A stretch of 64,000 nt of DNA from Pseudomonas chlororaphis (GCF_003731765.1 NZ_MOAL01000005.1:124001-188000), one strand, 5' to 3'; shown: positions 1-8,879, counted from the stretch's first letter. Numbers and translations are program-made. The notes: a model not told the origin generated them from the sequence alone.

Positions 1-411
1 GAAGGTTTGCTGCTGCTGACCAATGACGGCCAGCTGCAGGCGCGGATCGCCGACCCCAAGCACAAGCTGGCCAAGACCTATTGGGTGCAAGTCGAGGGTG
101 AGCCCAGTGCCGAGCAGTTGCAGCGCTTGCGTGATGGCGTTGAGTTGAATGACGGCATGACCTTGCCGGCTGAGGCGCGTCAACTCGATGAGCCCGAGCT
201 GTGGCCGCGCAACCCGCCGGTGCGTTTTCGCAAGAGTGTGCCCACCCACTGGCTGGAACTGGTGATTCGCGAGGGGCGCAACCGTCAGGTGCGGCGCATG
301 ACCGCCGCGGTGGGGTTGCCGACCCTGCGTCTGGTGCGTGTGCGCATCGGTGACTGGACCCTTGAGGGGCTCGATCAGGGCCAGTGGAAGGAAGTGCCGG
401 CGCGCCTATAG
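1..411 (+). CDS. rluE: 23S rRNA pseudouridine synthase RluE, 3' part
   Basis: The first codon in the window is already in frame and the protein runs to TAG at 409-411, so this is the C-terminal 136 residues; the start lies off the left edge. The visible part holds the family's closing motif REGRNRQVRRMTAAVGLPTLRLVR (split here as REGRNRQVRRMTAAVG and LPTLRLVR), typical of the RsuA/RluB/RluE group that isomerises a single uridine in 23S rRNA. The catalytic Asp would lie upstream of the window. RluE is favoured over RluB by the compact C-terminus with no basic tail. The gene ends converging on, and overlapping by 6 bp, the DUF2788 gene. Confidence 0.85.
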   Translation, partial: EGLLLLTNDGQLQARIADPKHKLAKTYWVQVEGEPSAEQLQRLRDGVELNDGMTLPAEARQLDEPELWPRNPPVRFRKSVPTHWLELVIREGRNRQVRRMTAAVGLPTLRLVRVRIGDWTLEGLDQGQWKEVPARL

Positions 412-615
412 GGCGCCCGACTCGATCAGGCCGATCACCACGCTCTTGATGATGAAGGCGGCCACACCGAGGCCAAGGACGAAGAACAGGATGAAGGAAC
501 CAAAGCGCCCGGCTTTGGATTTCTTCGCCAGGTCCCAGACGATGAAACCCATGAAAATGATCAGGATGCTGACCAGTCCGGTCATCATCCACTCTTCGAA
601 TACGGCAGGATCCAT
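406..615 (-). CDS. DUF2788 family small membrane protein
   Basis: A 69-residue protein beginning MDPAVFEEWMMTGLV. The start at 615 has a GGAG ribosome-binding site eight bases upstream; the open frame continues to 717 but without a comparable site. Two hydrophobic segments (about residues 9-25 and 40-62) are separated by a basic stretch, DLAKKSKAGRF, so this is a small two-pass inner-membrane protein. The sequence matches the DUF2788 family that is common in Pseudomonas; its function is unknown. The 3' end overlaps the end of rluE by 6 bp on the opposite strand. Confidence 0.8.
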   Translation of the reverse strand: MDPAVFEEWMMTGLVSILIIFMGFIVWDLAKKSKAGRFGSFILFFVLGLGVAAFIIKSVVIGLIESGAL

Positions 616-737
616 CGACTTTCTCCAGCGCAGGCAGGGCAAAAAAGGCGGGGCGAGTATACGCCAAGGGATACTGGCCAAGCATTGATCTGCGTGCGTT
701 ACGTCGCCACAGCCCACACCTCGTGCCCGGCTTATAT

Positions 738-822
738 AGGCGCTGGCTCGCCAGCGATAGCGCCCACCGGGTCAACGCCACTCTGAAGGGCCTCTTCGCC
801 GGCAAGCTGGCTACAGGGGGAG
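738..822. repeat. REPIN (two inverted REP sequences)
   Basis: The left half contains CGCTGGCTCGCCAGCGATAG and the right half CGCCGGCAAGCTGGCTACAG, in inverted orientation. This is the arrangement of the short palindromic REP doublets scattered through P. fluorescens-type genomes. It lies just beyond the stop codon of the Lrp regulator at 833. Confidence 0.7.
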
Positions 823-832
823 GTGGTCAGGA

Positions 833-1312
833 TTAGCTGCGCAGGTGGGTCAGGGGCAGTTCCGTGCTGTTCAGTACTTGGTTGAGCACGAAACTGGAGC
901 GCACGCTGGTCACGCCTTCGATGCGGGTCAAGTGGCCCAGCAGCAGTTTTTGGTAGTGGTCCATGTCTGGCACCAGCACTTTGAGCTGATAGTCGGCGTC
1001 CATTCCGGTCACCAGGCTGCACTCCAGGACCTGGGGCAGGTTGCGGATCGCCGCTTCGAAGTTCTCGAAACGCTCCGGCGTGTGCCGATCCATGCCGATC
1101 AGCACGTAGGCGGTCAGGCTCAGGCCGAGCATCTTGCGGTCCAGCAGTGCGACCTGGCGGCTGATGTACCCGTCGTCTTCCAGTTGCTTGACCCGGCGCG
1201 AACAGGGGGACGGCGACAGGCCGATGCGCTCGGCCAGTTCCTGGTTGGAGATGCGCGCGTCGCGTTGCAATTCCGCCAAAATACTTAGGTCGTAGCGGTC
1301 GAGTTTGCTCAT
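833..1312 (-). CDS. Lrp/AsnC family transcriptional regulator
   Basis: A 159-residue protein of typical Lrp length. Residues 4-63 form the AsnC-type helix-turn-helix (LSILAELQRDARISNQELAE, then RIGLSPSPCSRRVKQLEDDG). Residues 70-150 form the ligand-binding RAM domain, with the usual VLECSLVTGMDADYQLKVLV strand-loop. Such proteins sense amino acids and act on nearby transport or catabolic genes, or globally. Upstream, in 1357-1402, are TTGCGCAA and TTGAGCAA motifs that suggest autoregulation. The effector and targets cannot be read from the sequence. Confidence 0.9.
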   Translation of the reverse strand: MSKLDRYDLSILAELQRDARISNQELAERIGLSPSPCSRRVKQLEDDGYISRQVALLDRKMLGLSLTAYVLIGMDRHTPERFENFEAAIRNLPQVLECSLVTGMDADYQLKVLVPDMDHYQKLLLGHLTRIEGVTSVRSSFVLNQVLNSTELPLTHLRS

Positions 1313-1356
1313 CGTTCGGGCCTTTGTCTTAAATATTGCGACAGATTATCTATCTA

Positions 1357-1402
1357 GGGTTAAAAATTGCGCAAGTAGTGTTTTATTGAGCAATCTTCGC
1401 AA
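1357..1402. promoter_or_regulatory. AT-rich lrp promoter with repeated TTGNGCAA palindromes
   Basis: TTGCGCAA (1367-1374) and TTGAGCAA (1386-1393) are 19 bp apart, followed by TTCGCAA (1396-1402), in an AT-rich block 45-90 bp upstream of the Lrp gene. Lrp/AsnC proteins commonly bind phased, degenerate palindromes of this kind. The assignment is inference from position and symmetry. Confidence 0.4.
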
Positions 1403-1439
1403 TCCGCTGTCGGCACCATAGGCCTATTCTTATCACCAG

Positions 1440-1625
1440 AATCACTGCCCGGACACAGAGTCCAATGCGGCCCGCCGAATCAGGCCTGCCGCGGTCGCCA
1501 ACCCCACAGGGTTGAGTCGGCCCCCGGGCTACACACTGTCCAGAAGACGGCGTGAGGTGAGCCGGCGTCAAAAGCGTCGAGCACGGACAAAATCTCAAGG
1601 GGCGGCCGACGGGTCGCCCTTTTTT
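1440..1625 (+). ncRNA. Candidate structured RNA or leader ending in a strong terminator
   Basis: This stretch lies in a 413-bp gap between the divergent Lrp and DUF6515 genes. It shows several possible helices: AACCC-CACA-GGGTT near 1500, GCGGC/GCCGC around 1465-1495, and TGTCC (1537-1541) opposite GGACA (1585-1589). It ends in an intrinsic terminator. It could be an independent small RNA or an attenuated leader for the gene at 1726. I do not recognise it as a named Pseudomonas RNA, and the 5' end is a guess. Confidence 0.4.
1600..1625 (+). terminator. Rho-independent terminator upstream of the DUF6515 gene
   Basis: An eight-base-pair stem (1600-1607 with 1612-1619, one G-U pair) closes a GACG tetraloop and is followed by six T residues on the plus strand. 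No protein gene ends here, so it must terminate a non-coding or leader transcript. It lies 100 bp before the ATG at 1726. Confidence 0.8.
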
Positions 1626-1725
1626 ATTGCCTGCGAAATAAGTTGCGCGACTGATAATCTGTCGCCGAACGCGCCTGTGCTTTTCCAGTCTTATGTTCAG
1701 GCCCCCATCCGCAGTGAGGAATAGC

Positions 1726-2874
1726 ATGAAATCGCGCATCTGGCGTTTGGCAGGTGTTGGTTTGCTGTGTGCAAGTGTGACGACCCAGCTCCTGGCAGAA
1801 GAGCATGATGAGGGCCAGCAACGGCCTCCCCACGGCGGTAATAACAATGCGGGGCAGCGTGGCCCCGAAGCGCGTCCGGCACCGAGCCAGCCGCGGGCGG
1901 AAAACAATCAACAGCGCCCTGATAACAGCCAGCGTCGCCCGGAAGGCAACCCGGGCCGCGGTGAGCAGAACCCGGGCCGTAATGAGGCGGGGCAGGGCCG
2001 TCCCCAGAACAATGCGCCGCGTCCACAGAATGAAATCATTCGGGGCGACAACAGCCAGAAGTTCGAACACAACGGCCAGAACGCCGGTGGCCAGTGGCAA
2101 AACCGTCAGCAGCAAGAACGCCCCCAGCAAGACCCGAATGGCCAGGGCCGCCCAGTGTCGCAGCCGGGCAATAACCTGCCGATCCAGGGGCGCCCCGACA
2201 CCGTTCGGCAGACCCAGGAACCGCAACGGGGCTACTACCAGGACATTCCACGGCGCAACGACGGCAATCAGCATTGGCAAGCGGGCGGCCCAGGGGCGCG
2301 TCCGAGCAACGATCAGCGCTGGCCGGGTCGTCCGGATGGCCGTGGCAATGGTTGGGGCCCCGGCCCGCAACACCGGCCGGGTTACGTGGTCGATCGGTTT
2401 CCGGATCGCAACTTCCGTGTGCCTTACCGTGGGCGCGACTATTTCTTCTCCGGTGGCTATTGGTACCAGCCCCAGGGTCCGCGTTATGTCGTGGTACGGC
2501 CGCCCTACGGGATCCGCGTGGGCTACCTGCCGGACTATGCCCGTGAAGTATGGATCGGCAGCGCGCTGTTCTTCCTCGCCGCCGGCGCCTACTACACCTA
2601 CGAAGCCAATACCCGAGAATATGTAGTGGTCGAGCCGCCGGTGGCGCAGCCGCAACCGGTCAACAGCGGGTATGACGTGGTGGCCTACCCCATCAACGGC
2701 CAGCCCCCGCAACAGGTCGATCAGGATCGCTACGATTGCTATCGCTGGGCAGTGCAGCAAAGCGGCTTCGACCCGGCGGCAATGACCTACCCGCCAGCGC
2801 CCCAAGTGGTGCAGACCTACCGTCAGGCCCAGGGCAATTGCCTGAGTTCGCGCGGCTACCAGGTCACTTACTGA
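1726..2874 (+). CDS. DUF6515 family exported protein with disordered N-terminal region
   Basis: A 382-residue protein. ATG at 1726 follows a GAGGAAT ribosome-binding site and begins a signal peptide (MKSRIWRLAGVGLLCASV, ending near QLLAEE). Residues about 24-215 are low complexity, dominated by Asn, Gln, Gly, Arg and Pro. The C-terminal 165 residues are ordered and contain the tyrosine-rich motif FFSGGYWYQPQGPRYVVVRP, a hydrophobic stretch (IGSALFFLAAGAYYTY), and a Cys-containing tail with YDCYRWAVQQSGFDP. This matches DUF6515, whose role is unknown. The protein is probably envelope-associated. It overlaps the end of the exporter gene on the opposite strand by 7 bp. Confidence 0.75.
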   Translation: MKSRIWRLAGVGLLCASVTTQLLAEEHDEGQQRPPHGGNNNAGQRGPEARPAPSQPRAENNQQRPDNSQRRPEGNPGRGEQNPGRNEAGQGRPQNNAPRPQNEIIRGDNSQKFEHNGQNAGGQWQNRQQQERPQQDPNGQGRPVSQPGNNLPIQGRPDTVRQTQEPQRGYYQDIPRRNDGNQHWQAGGPGARPSNDQRWPGRPDGRGNGWGPGPQHRPGYVVDRFPDRNFRVPYRGRDYFFSGGYWYQPQGPRYVVVRPPYGIRVGYLPDYAREVWIGSALFFLAAGAYYTYEANTREYVVVEPPVAQPQPVNSGYDVVAYPINGQPPQQVDQDRYDCYRWAVQQSGFDPAAMTYPPAPQVVQTYRQAQGNCLSSRGYQVTY

Positions 2875-3764
2875 GCCCGGGCGGCCTCAACCACTTCTTG
2901 CGGGTCGGCGTGCACCAGCACTTCGGCCCGTGGGTAGGCGGTGTGAATGGCGTCGGCAGCTTGATCGCTGATGCTGTGGGCCACCGATAGGCTCAGTTCC
3001 CCCGGCAATTCCAGGTGCAGTTGCACGAACCAGTGATTGCCGGAAATGCGCGTGCGCAAATCGTGGGCCCCCAACACTCCGGGCACACTGCAGGCCAGTT
3101 CCAGCATGTGCTGGCTGACGTCTGGCGGCAGTTCCTCATCCATCAACACGGCAACGCTTTCGCGGGCAATCTGCAGGGCGCTCCAGAGGATGTAGACGGC
3201 AATCGCCAAACCGAACCAGGCGTCCAGTTGTTGCCAGCCGAAGCTCGCCAGCACCAGTGCGACCAGGATGCTGGCATTGAGCAGCAGATCGGAGCGGTAG
3301 TGCAGCGAGTCGGCGCGCACGGCGGTGGAACCGGTTTCGCGGATCACCCGGTGCTGCACCATCAGCAACGCCACGGTCAGCGCCAGTGACAGCAGCATTA
3401 CGCCGATGCCGATCCAGGGCGCTCCGAGAGGCTCGGGGTTCTTCAGGCGTTCAACGGCCTGGAAGGCAATCAGCACTGCACTGACGGCAATGAACAGGGC
3501 CTGGGCCATGCCCGACAGGGATTCCGCCTTGCCGTGGCCGTAACGGTGGTCGTCATCGGCCGGGCGCAGGGCGTAGTGCACTGCCAGCAGGTTGAGAAAG
3601 GATGCCGCGCCATCCAGTAGCGAGTCGGTCAGGCCGGCCAGCAGGCTGACCGAGCCGCTTAGCCACCAGGCGATGGCCTTGCTGACGATCAGGATGCTCG
3701 CCACCGCCAGCGAGGCCCGGGTGGCCAGGCGTAACAGGCGGGCGTGTTCCGGGCTGCTGCTCAT
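2868..3764 (-). CDS. fieF: Cation diffusion facilitator, FieF/YiiP type
   Basis: A 298-residue protein, full length for the FieF family. It has six predicted membrane segments in the first 210 residues, with the metal-site motif LTDSLLDG in TM2 and its partner aspartates in TM5 (the HYRSDLLLNA region). DDDHRYGHGKAES is the conserved loop after TM2. The C-terminal cytoplasmic domain carries the HVHAD-like metal-binding tail (EVLVHADP). It is expected to export Zn(II) or Fe(II) in exchange for protons. An AAGGAA site precedes the ATG. Confidence 0.88.
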   Translation of the reverse strand: MSSSPEHARLLRLATRASLAVASILIVSKAIAWWLSGSVSLLAGLTDSLLDGAASFLNLLAVHYALRPADDDHRYGHGKAESLSGMAQALFIAVSAVLIAFQAVERLKNPEPLGAPWIGIGVMLLSLALTVALLMVQHRVIRETGSTAVRADSLHYRSDLLLNASILVALVLASFGWQQLDAWFGLAIAVYILWSALQIARESVAVLMDEELPPDVSQHMLELACSVPGVLGAHDLRTRISGNHWFVQLHLELPGELSLSVAHSISDQAADAIHTAYPRAEVLVHADPQEVVEAARAQ

Positions 3765-3789
3765 GCGCGAGGTTCCTTCAGCGGTGCAT

Positions 3790-4209
3790 TCAGGCAGAAG
3801 GTTTCAGGCCGTACAGCGCCAGTTGCTGCACGCTGCCTTTGTGCTGGATCAGACGTGGGTCATCCAGGGGAAAGCTGCCGCCCAGTTCGCTTTCGAGGAT
3901 CGCCTGCAACTTGCGGTTGTCGACCTTGCCGTCGGCGCCGATGGCTTGCTGGAGTTTTTCCGGGGCGATCTGTGCGGTCTTGCCCGGCTCCAGGTAGATC
4001 GCGCCGGTGGCGAAGTCGATGCCGAAGGCGATCAACCCGGGAATCACGTAGAACAGCAGGCCCACGGCGTCCAGGGCCACCACCACCGGGTCGAGCTTGC
4101 CTTCGATCTGGCCGCGCCGATCCGGGAAGAAGATCGAACCGCAGGCCGTGACCTGGGTCAGCAGGCTGGCGACCAGGACGCCACCAATGACACGGAAGGG
4201 AATACGCAT
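3790..4209 (-). CDS. Small outer-membrane-type lipoprotein, unknown function
   Basis: A 139-residue protein starting MRIPFRVIGG with a GGAG site directly upstream. A signal peptide leads to a lipobox ending TQVTACGS, so the mature protein is predicted to start at the Cys. After it come a YceK-like GSIFF segment, a hydrophobic stretch (LFYVIPGLIAFGIDFATGAI), and a charged C-terminal half. Related proteins in Pseudomonas are sometimes labelled polyribonucleotide nucleotidyltransferase, but nothing here supports that. It lies 25 bp upstream of, and in the same direction as, the exporter gene, so the two may be co-transcribed. Confidence 0.7.
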   Translation of the reverse strand: MRIPFRVIGGVLVASLLTQVTACGSIFFPDRRGQIEGKLDPVVVALDAVGLLFYVIPGLIAFGIDFATGAIYLEPGKTAQIAPEKLQQAIGADGKVDNRKLQAILESELGGSFPLDDPRLIQHKGSVQQLALYGLKPSA

Positions 4210-4328
4210 GGAAATCTCCTGAGCAAGCACGTGATGAAAGGTCGATAAAGCGTTGTCGGTTTGAGGTCAGACCGTGATTAACGCCAGGCAGTTCGCCGTT
4301 ATACTCGCGCCTCTGTTTTGGAGCCAGC

Positions 4329-6860
4329 ATGAATTCTCTGCCAATCGATGAAGTTTTACCTGCACTGCGTGAAGCCTTGGCGACACGCCACGAAGCGGTG
4401 CTCGAAGCGCCGCCCGGTGCCGGCAAGACCACCCGCGTGCCCTTGGCACTGTTGCAGGAAGCCTGGCTGGCCGGACAGACCATCCTGATGCTCGAACCCC
4501 GGCGCCTGGCAGCGCGTGCGGCGGCCGAGCGCCTGGCCAGTGAGCTGGGAGAAAAAGTCGGCGAGACCGTGGGTTACCGGATCCGCCTCGACAGCAAGGT
4601 CGGTCCCAAGACTCGGATCGAAGTGGTTACCGAGGGCATCCTCACCCGGCGCCTGCAGGACGACCCAGCCCTGGAAGGCGTGGGCCTGTTGATTTTCGAT
4701 GAGTTCCACGAGCGCAGCCTGGACGCTGACCTGGCCCTGGCCTTGAGCCTCAACGGCCGGGAATTGTTCCGTGATGAACAGCCGCTGAAAATCCTCCTGA
4801 TGTCGGCCACTCTGGAAGGCGAGCGCCTGGCCGGGCTGCTGGATGATGCGCCGATCCTGCGCAGCCAGGGCCGCATGTTCCCGGTGGTGCAGCGCTGGGG
4901 ACGGCCGTTCCAGGCTGGGGAGTTCATCGAGCCCCGGGTGCTGCAAACCATTCTTGAAGCCCTCAACGACGAACACGGCAGCTTGCTGGTGTTCCTGCCG
5001 GGGCAGGCGGAAATTCGCCGGGTCCATCAACAGTTGGTCGAGGCCCTGGGCGAGGGCAGTGATGTGTTGCTCTGCCCGTTGCACGGCGAACTGGACCTGG
5101 CGGCGCAGCGGGCGGCCATCGACCCGGCCCCCGCCGGCCAGCGCAAAGTGGTGCTGGCCACCAACATTGCCGAAACCAGCCTGACCATCGACGGTGTGCG
5201 GGTGGTGATTGATGCCGGCCTGGCCCGGGTGCCGCGTTTCGATCCGGGCAGCGGCATGACCCGCCTCGACACCCAGCGTATCTCCCGGGCCAGCGCCACC
5301 CAGCGCGCCGGCCGCGCCGGGCGCCTGGAACCGGGGGTGTGTTACCGCCTGTGGTCCGAAGACCAGCACGAGCAACTGGCCGCCTACGCCAGCGCGGAAA
5401 TTCTCCAGGCCGACCTCGCGGGGCTGGCCCTGCAACTGGCGCGCTGGGGCGTGACCCCGGGGCAATTGGTGTGGCTGGACGTGCCGCCCGGGGCGGCTTA
5501 TGCACAGGCGCAGGATTTGCTCGAACGCCTGGGCGCTCTGAACATCACGGCTGGCGAGGACAGCAGCCTGACCCGTCATGGCCAGGCCATGGCCGAGTTG
5601 CCGGCGCACCCGCGGATCGCCCATTTGTTGCTGCGCGGCCAGGCCCTGGGCTTGGCGAACATGGCCTGTGACGTGGCGGCGTTGCTCGGCGAGCGGGACA
5701 TCCTGCGCGGCGTCGGCGCTGATCTGCACAGCCGCCTGTCCTTGCTCGCCGGTGAGGCGCGTGCTGCCCGTGGCGCTCAGGGTGGCGTGCAGCGGGCGCG
5801 ACAATTGGCCCGGCAATATCGCGGTTACTTGCGCGGGCCGGCGAGTGAGCCGGTGGCCGACCCTGAACATCCCCGCTGGCTCGGCGCCTTGTTGGCGCTG
5901 GCCTATCCGGATCGAGTCGCCCAGCAACGCCGTCCGGGTGGTGCTGAATATCGCCTGGCCAACGGCCGCGCGGCGTTGTTCAGTGAAGCCGACAACCTGA
6001 TGAAGCAGCCGTGGCTGGTGATTGCTGATTTGGGCAGCCGCCAGGGGCAGCGCGAAGAGCGTATTTACCTGGCGGCGGATTTTGATCCGACGCTGTTCGA
6101 CTCCGTGCTTGCCGAGCAGGTGCGCAGCGTCGACCAACTGGATTGGGACGAGCGAGAAGGCGTGCTGCGTGCCGAGCGCCAGCGCAAGGTGGGTGAGCTG
6201 GTGCTCAGCCGTGAACCCTTGACCGGTCTGGATGAAACGGCGCGCAGCCAGGCGCTGGTCAACCTGGTGCGGCGCAAGGGCCTGGAGCTGCTGCCCTGGA
6301 CCCCGGAGCTGCGCCAGTGGCAGGCGCGGGTGGCCTTGCTGCGGCAACTTGAGCTGAGCGCCAAGGGGCAGAGCGAATGGCCGGATGTCAGCGACAGTGC
6401 CTTGCTCAAGGATCTGGAACACTGGCTGCGGCCTTACTTGGGCAAGGTTTCGCGGCTGAGCCATTTCGCCAATCTGCACTTGGCCAATATGCTCCATAAC
6501 CTGCTGCCCTGGCCGCTGCCCCAGCGCCTTGAAGAGCAGGCACCGCAGCATCTGTCGGTGCCCTCGGGGTCGTCGATCCGCCTGGACTACAGCGAGCAGC
6601 CGCCGATTCTCGCGGTACGCCTGCAAGAGTTGTTCGGCCTGGCCGAGACCCCGCGCATCGCCGGTGGCCGGCAGGTGGTGAAGTTGCACCTGCTGTCGCC
6701 CGCCCGGCGTCCAGTGCAGGTGACCCAGGACCTGGCGAACTTCTGGCGCAGCACCTACGCGGAGGTGAAGAAGGACCTCAAGGGCCGCTACCCGAAACAC
6801 TACTGGCCAGACGACCCGCTGGTGGCCGAAGCCACGGCCCGGGTCAAGCCGCGCAAATAG
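4329..6860 (+). CDS. hrpB: ATP-dependent RNA helicase HrpB
   Basis: An 843-residue DEAH-box helicase of full family length. Walker A (PPGAGKTT) is near residue 30. The Walker B/DEAH box is the variant DEFHER near residue 126. Motif III (SATLEG) and motif VI (QRAGRAGRLEPG, about residue 330) are all present. The helicase-associated and HrpB-specific C-terminal domains follow, ending near KGRYPKHYWPDDP, a signature of HrpB. The start has GGAG six bases upstream. Its role in Pseudomonas is poorly defined; members act on RNA. Confidence 0.95.
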   Translation: MNSLPIDEVLPALREALATRHEAVLEAPPGAGKTTRVPLALLQEAWLAGQTILMLEPRRLAARAAAERLASELGEKVGETVGYRIRLDSKVGPKTRIEVVTEGILTRRLQDDPALEGVGLLIFDEFHERSLDADLALALSLNGRELFRDEQPLKILLMSATLEGERLAGLLDDAPILRSQGRMFPVVQRWGRPFQAGEFIEPRVLQTILEALNDEHGSLLVFLPGQAEIRRVHQQLVEALGEGSDVLLCPLHGELDLAAQRAAIDPAPAGQRKVVLATNIAETSLTIDGVRVVIDAGLARVPRFDPGSGMTRLDTQRISRASATQRAGRAGRLEPGVCYRLWSEDQHEQLAAYASAEILQADLAGLALQLARWGVTPGQLVWLDVPPGAAYAQAQDLLERLGALNITAGEDSSLTRHGQAMAELPAHPRIAHLLLRGQALGLANMACDVAALLGERDILRGVGADLHSRLSLLAGEARAARGAQGGVQRARQLARQYRGYLRGPASEPVADPEHPRWLGALLALAYPDRVAQQRRPGGAEYRLANGRAALFSEADNLMKQPWLVIADLGSRQGQREERIYLAADFDPTLFDSVLAEQVRSVDQLDWDEREGVLRAERQRKVGELVLSREPLTGLDETARSQALVNLVRRKGLELLPWTPELRQWQARVALLRQLELSAKGQSEWPDVSDSALLKDLEHWLRPYLGKVSRLSHFANLHLANMLHNLLPWPLPQRLEEQAPQHLSVPSGSSIRLDYSEQPPILAVRLQELFGLAETPRIAGGRQVVKLHLLSPARRPVQVTQDLANFWRSTYAEVKKDLKGRYPKHYWPDDPLVAEATARVKPRK

Positions 6861-6869
6861 GGGCGGTCG

Positions 6870-7949
6870 CTACTGCGCGGCCGGCAACAGGAAGCGCGCC
6901 AGCACGGGCAAGTGGTCAGAGATGCGCAAGGTGTCGTCCTGCCTCACCCGGGCTTCCACCCGTTTGATCCGTGGGCTGTAGAACAGGTAATCGACGGTGC
7001 GGTCCGGGCCGCTGAGGCTTGGGTCGTTGGGGTAGTGAGTCAGCCAGTTGGCGCGATCGACGCCGCTGGCCTGGGTGTTGGTCGGGATCATCGGGTACTT
7101 GTCCCACAATACGTGCAGCGCGCTATCGGCGGCGTAAGGCGCCCGCTGTTCCGGGGCCAGGCGCTGGTACTGGCTCAGGGGCAGCAAGTTGAAGTCGCCG
7201 CCGATCAACCACGGTGTGCCCCGGCCTTCGAACTTGTCCAGCACCTTGGCAATCGCCGTGACTTGGGTTTTCAGGGTGTCATCAGCCCGTCGCGGACGTT
7301 CCAGGTGGGTGTTGAGAACCGCGATCTGCCCACCGTCGCTGATGGGCAGGTAACTCACCAGCAAGGCGTCCTTGGGCTGGAACTGGCGGCTGAAGAGGTT
7401 CGCCGGAGCAACCGGTAATTGCACGCGTTCGGCATGTTCGATGCGGTAGCGGCTGAGGGTTGCCAGTTGCCGGCCGACACTGCCGAACACCTGGGGCCAG
7501 GGTACGAAATCGGCTTTCCAGTCGAACGCCTGGGTGCTGCAGGGGTAGAGGTCGGTGAGGCGTTCCTGAAGCAGCTTGAGCTGGTTCTGGTAGTCGCTGG
7601 CCTTGGCGCCGTCATCCAGTTCCTGCAACAGCACCAGGTCCGGTTGTTCGTCCCGAATGACCCGGGCCACTTCATCAAGGCTGAAGGCCATGTCCTCGAC
7701 GGTGGGCTGCTCATCCTCGCCATGGGCCTGGTCGTTCCAGAACACATAACGCTTGCCGGCCAGGTACTGGACGTTCCAGGTCATCACCTTGAGCGCCTGG
7801 CCCGGCACCAGCGGGCTGGCGCCGGCGCTGCAACTGACGGGTGCCGGGGCCTTGGCTTCGGGGCGCCAAGTCAGGCTGTAGGTGAGGCTGGCGAGCAGCA
7901 TCATGATTAACAGCAGGGCCAACAGGATGGAGCGAAGTAGACGGGGCAT
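6870..7949 (-). CDS. Endonuclease/exonuclease/phosphatase (EEP) family protein
   Basis: A 359-residue protein with an N-terminal membrane anchor or signal (residues 5-27). The EEP fold is marked by MTWNVQYL (about residue 56), LLQELDD (metal-binding Glu), IAVLNTHLERP, the catalytic Asp/Asn motif WLIGGDFNLLP, and the closing RISDHLPVLARF. These are Mg-dependent phosphodiesterases, and the anchored form probably acts in the periplasm or at the membrane. The substrate is unknown. It converges on hrpB, with 9 bp between the stop codons. Confidence 0.85.
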   Translation of the reverse strand: MPRLLRSILLALLLIMMLLASLTYSLTWRPEAKAPAPVSCSAGASPLVPGQALKVMTWNVQYLAGKRYVFWNDQAHGEDEQPTVEDMAFSLDEVARVIRDEQPDLVLLQELDDGAKASDYQNQLKLLQERLTDLYPCSTQAFDWKADFVPWPQVFGSVGRQLATLSRYRIEHAERVQLPVAPANLFSRQFQPKDALLVSYLPISDGGQIAVLNTHLERPRRADDTLKTQVTAIAKVLDKFEGRGTPWLIGGDFNLLPLSQYQRLAPEQRAPYAADSALHVLWDKYPMIPTNTQASGVDRANWLTHYPNDPSLSGPDRTVDYLFYSPRIKRVEARVRQDDTLRISDHLPVLARFLLPAAQ

Positions 7950-8037
7950 CGGCTCGGCTTATGGCGATCCAGGAGTGCGCCCGAGCATAACCGAGAGCGT
8001 GGCCGCAGCCCAAGGGGCAGAGCGGCCAGCGCATTAT

Positions 8038-8700
8038 TCAGGGGCGTTCGGCACGTTCGCTGACCAGGGTGAACAGGCGGTACAGCACCACGCAGGTGAA
8101 CAACTGCAAAAAGCTGTGGGTGCTGTCGATCAGCAGCGAAAGCATGGCGTTCTGCGGCTCCGGGTAGACCTCCAGGCTGGCGCGCTTGAGCAGCCACAGC
8201 GGCACCATCACACAGAGGATGCACACCAGGATGCGCAGGAAATGCCCCCGGCTCAGGCGAAAGCTTTGCTTGATCGCCGCCAGCGGATGCAGGCCCTTGA
8301 GCACCAGCAGGTACTCGGCGAATGCCAGCATCACCATCAGCCACAGCCCGGGCAGGAAATACAGCGACAAGCCGAGCATGATCAGCAAAGTGCTGACCGC
8401 GGTCAGCAGGGCGAAGCGTGGCCACAGGCTCAGGGCCATGGCCAGCACATCGCGGGTGCGGGGCGACTCGCCGCGGCTGCGGGCGTCGAGGAACAGAATC
8501 AGCGCACCGGTGTACAGCGGGTAGAGCAGCAACCCCACCACCAGGCTGTAGCCGGGCGAAGCCTCTGGCCCCAGGGCAGTGTCCACCGCGTGTTGCAGTA
8601 GGGCCTCGAACACCACCAGCGGCAGGCACAGCTGGGCGATCTGCCCCAGGTGACGGCGGAAGAAATACAGCGAGTCGCGGAGTACATCTAATGGATTCAT
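8038..8700 (-). CDS. YciC family membrane protein
   Basis: A 220-residue multi-pass membrane protein starting MNPLDVLRDSLYFFRRHLGQ. About six hydrophobic segments are visible, including LALLTAV-like, LYFLPGLWLMVMLAFAEYLL and ILVCILCVMVPLWLL. The motif KGLHPLAAIKQSFRLSRGHF is typical of the UPF0259/YciC family of inner-membrane proteins of unknown function. The 179-bp gap to the divergent DUF2076 gene probably holds both promoters. Confidence 0.7.
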   Translation of the reverse strand: MNPLDVLRDSLYFFRRHLGQIAQLCLPLVVFEALLQHAVDTALGPEASPGYSLVVGLLLYPLYTGALILFLDARSRGESPRTRDVLAMALSLWPRFALLTAVSTLLIMLGLSLYFLPGLWLMVMLAFAEYLLVLKGLHPLAAIKQSFRLSRGHFLRILVCILCVMVPLWLLKRASLEVYPEPQNAMLSLLIDSTHSFLQLFTCVVLYRLFTLVSERAERP

Positions 8701-8879
8701 CGATTGGGGTCGCAGGTCGCAAAGCGGTCCGCCACTTTAACCGATGCAGCCGGGCCACGAGCAAACGTAAAGCTTGGGTAAAGGCCATTGAAAGCCCGAT
8801 GGCAGGCCCCATTACTGGTGCGCACCCTGGCCACACTGGCCAAGGACCAGATTCCTACCGGCAATCTAAAGAGGTCGCC

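Noticed and set aside
3790..4209. Polyribonucleotide nucleotidyltransferase label for the lipoprotein
   Set aside because: The protein is 139 residues with a lipobox and no RNase PH, KH or S1 domain.
4356..6800. Long open frame antisense to hrpB
   Set aside because: It is a shadow produced by GC-rich codon bias; its protein is rich in Gln/His/Arg with no recognisable motif, while hrpB carries all helicase motifs.
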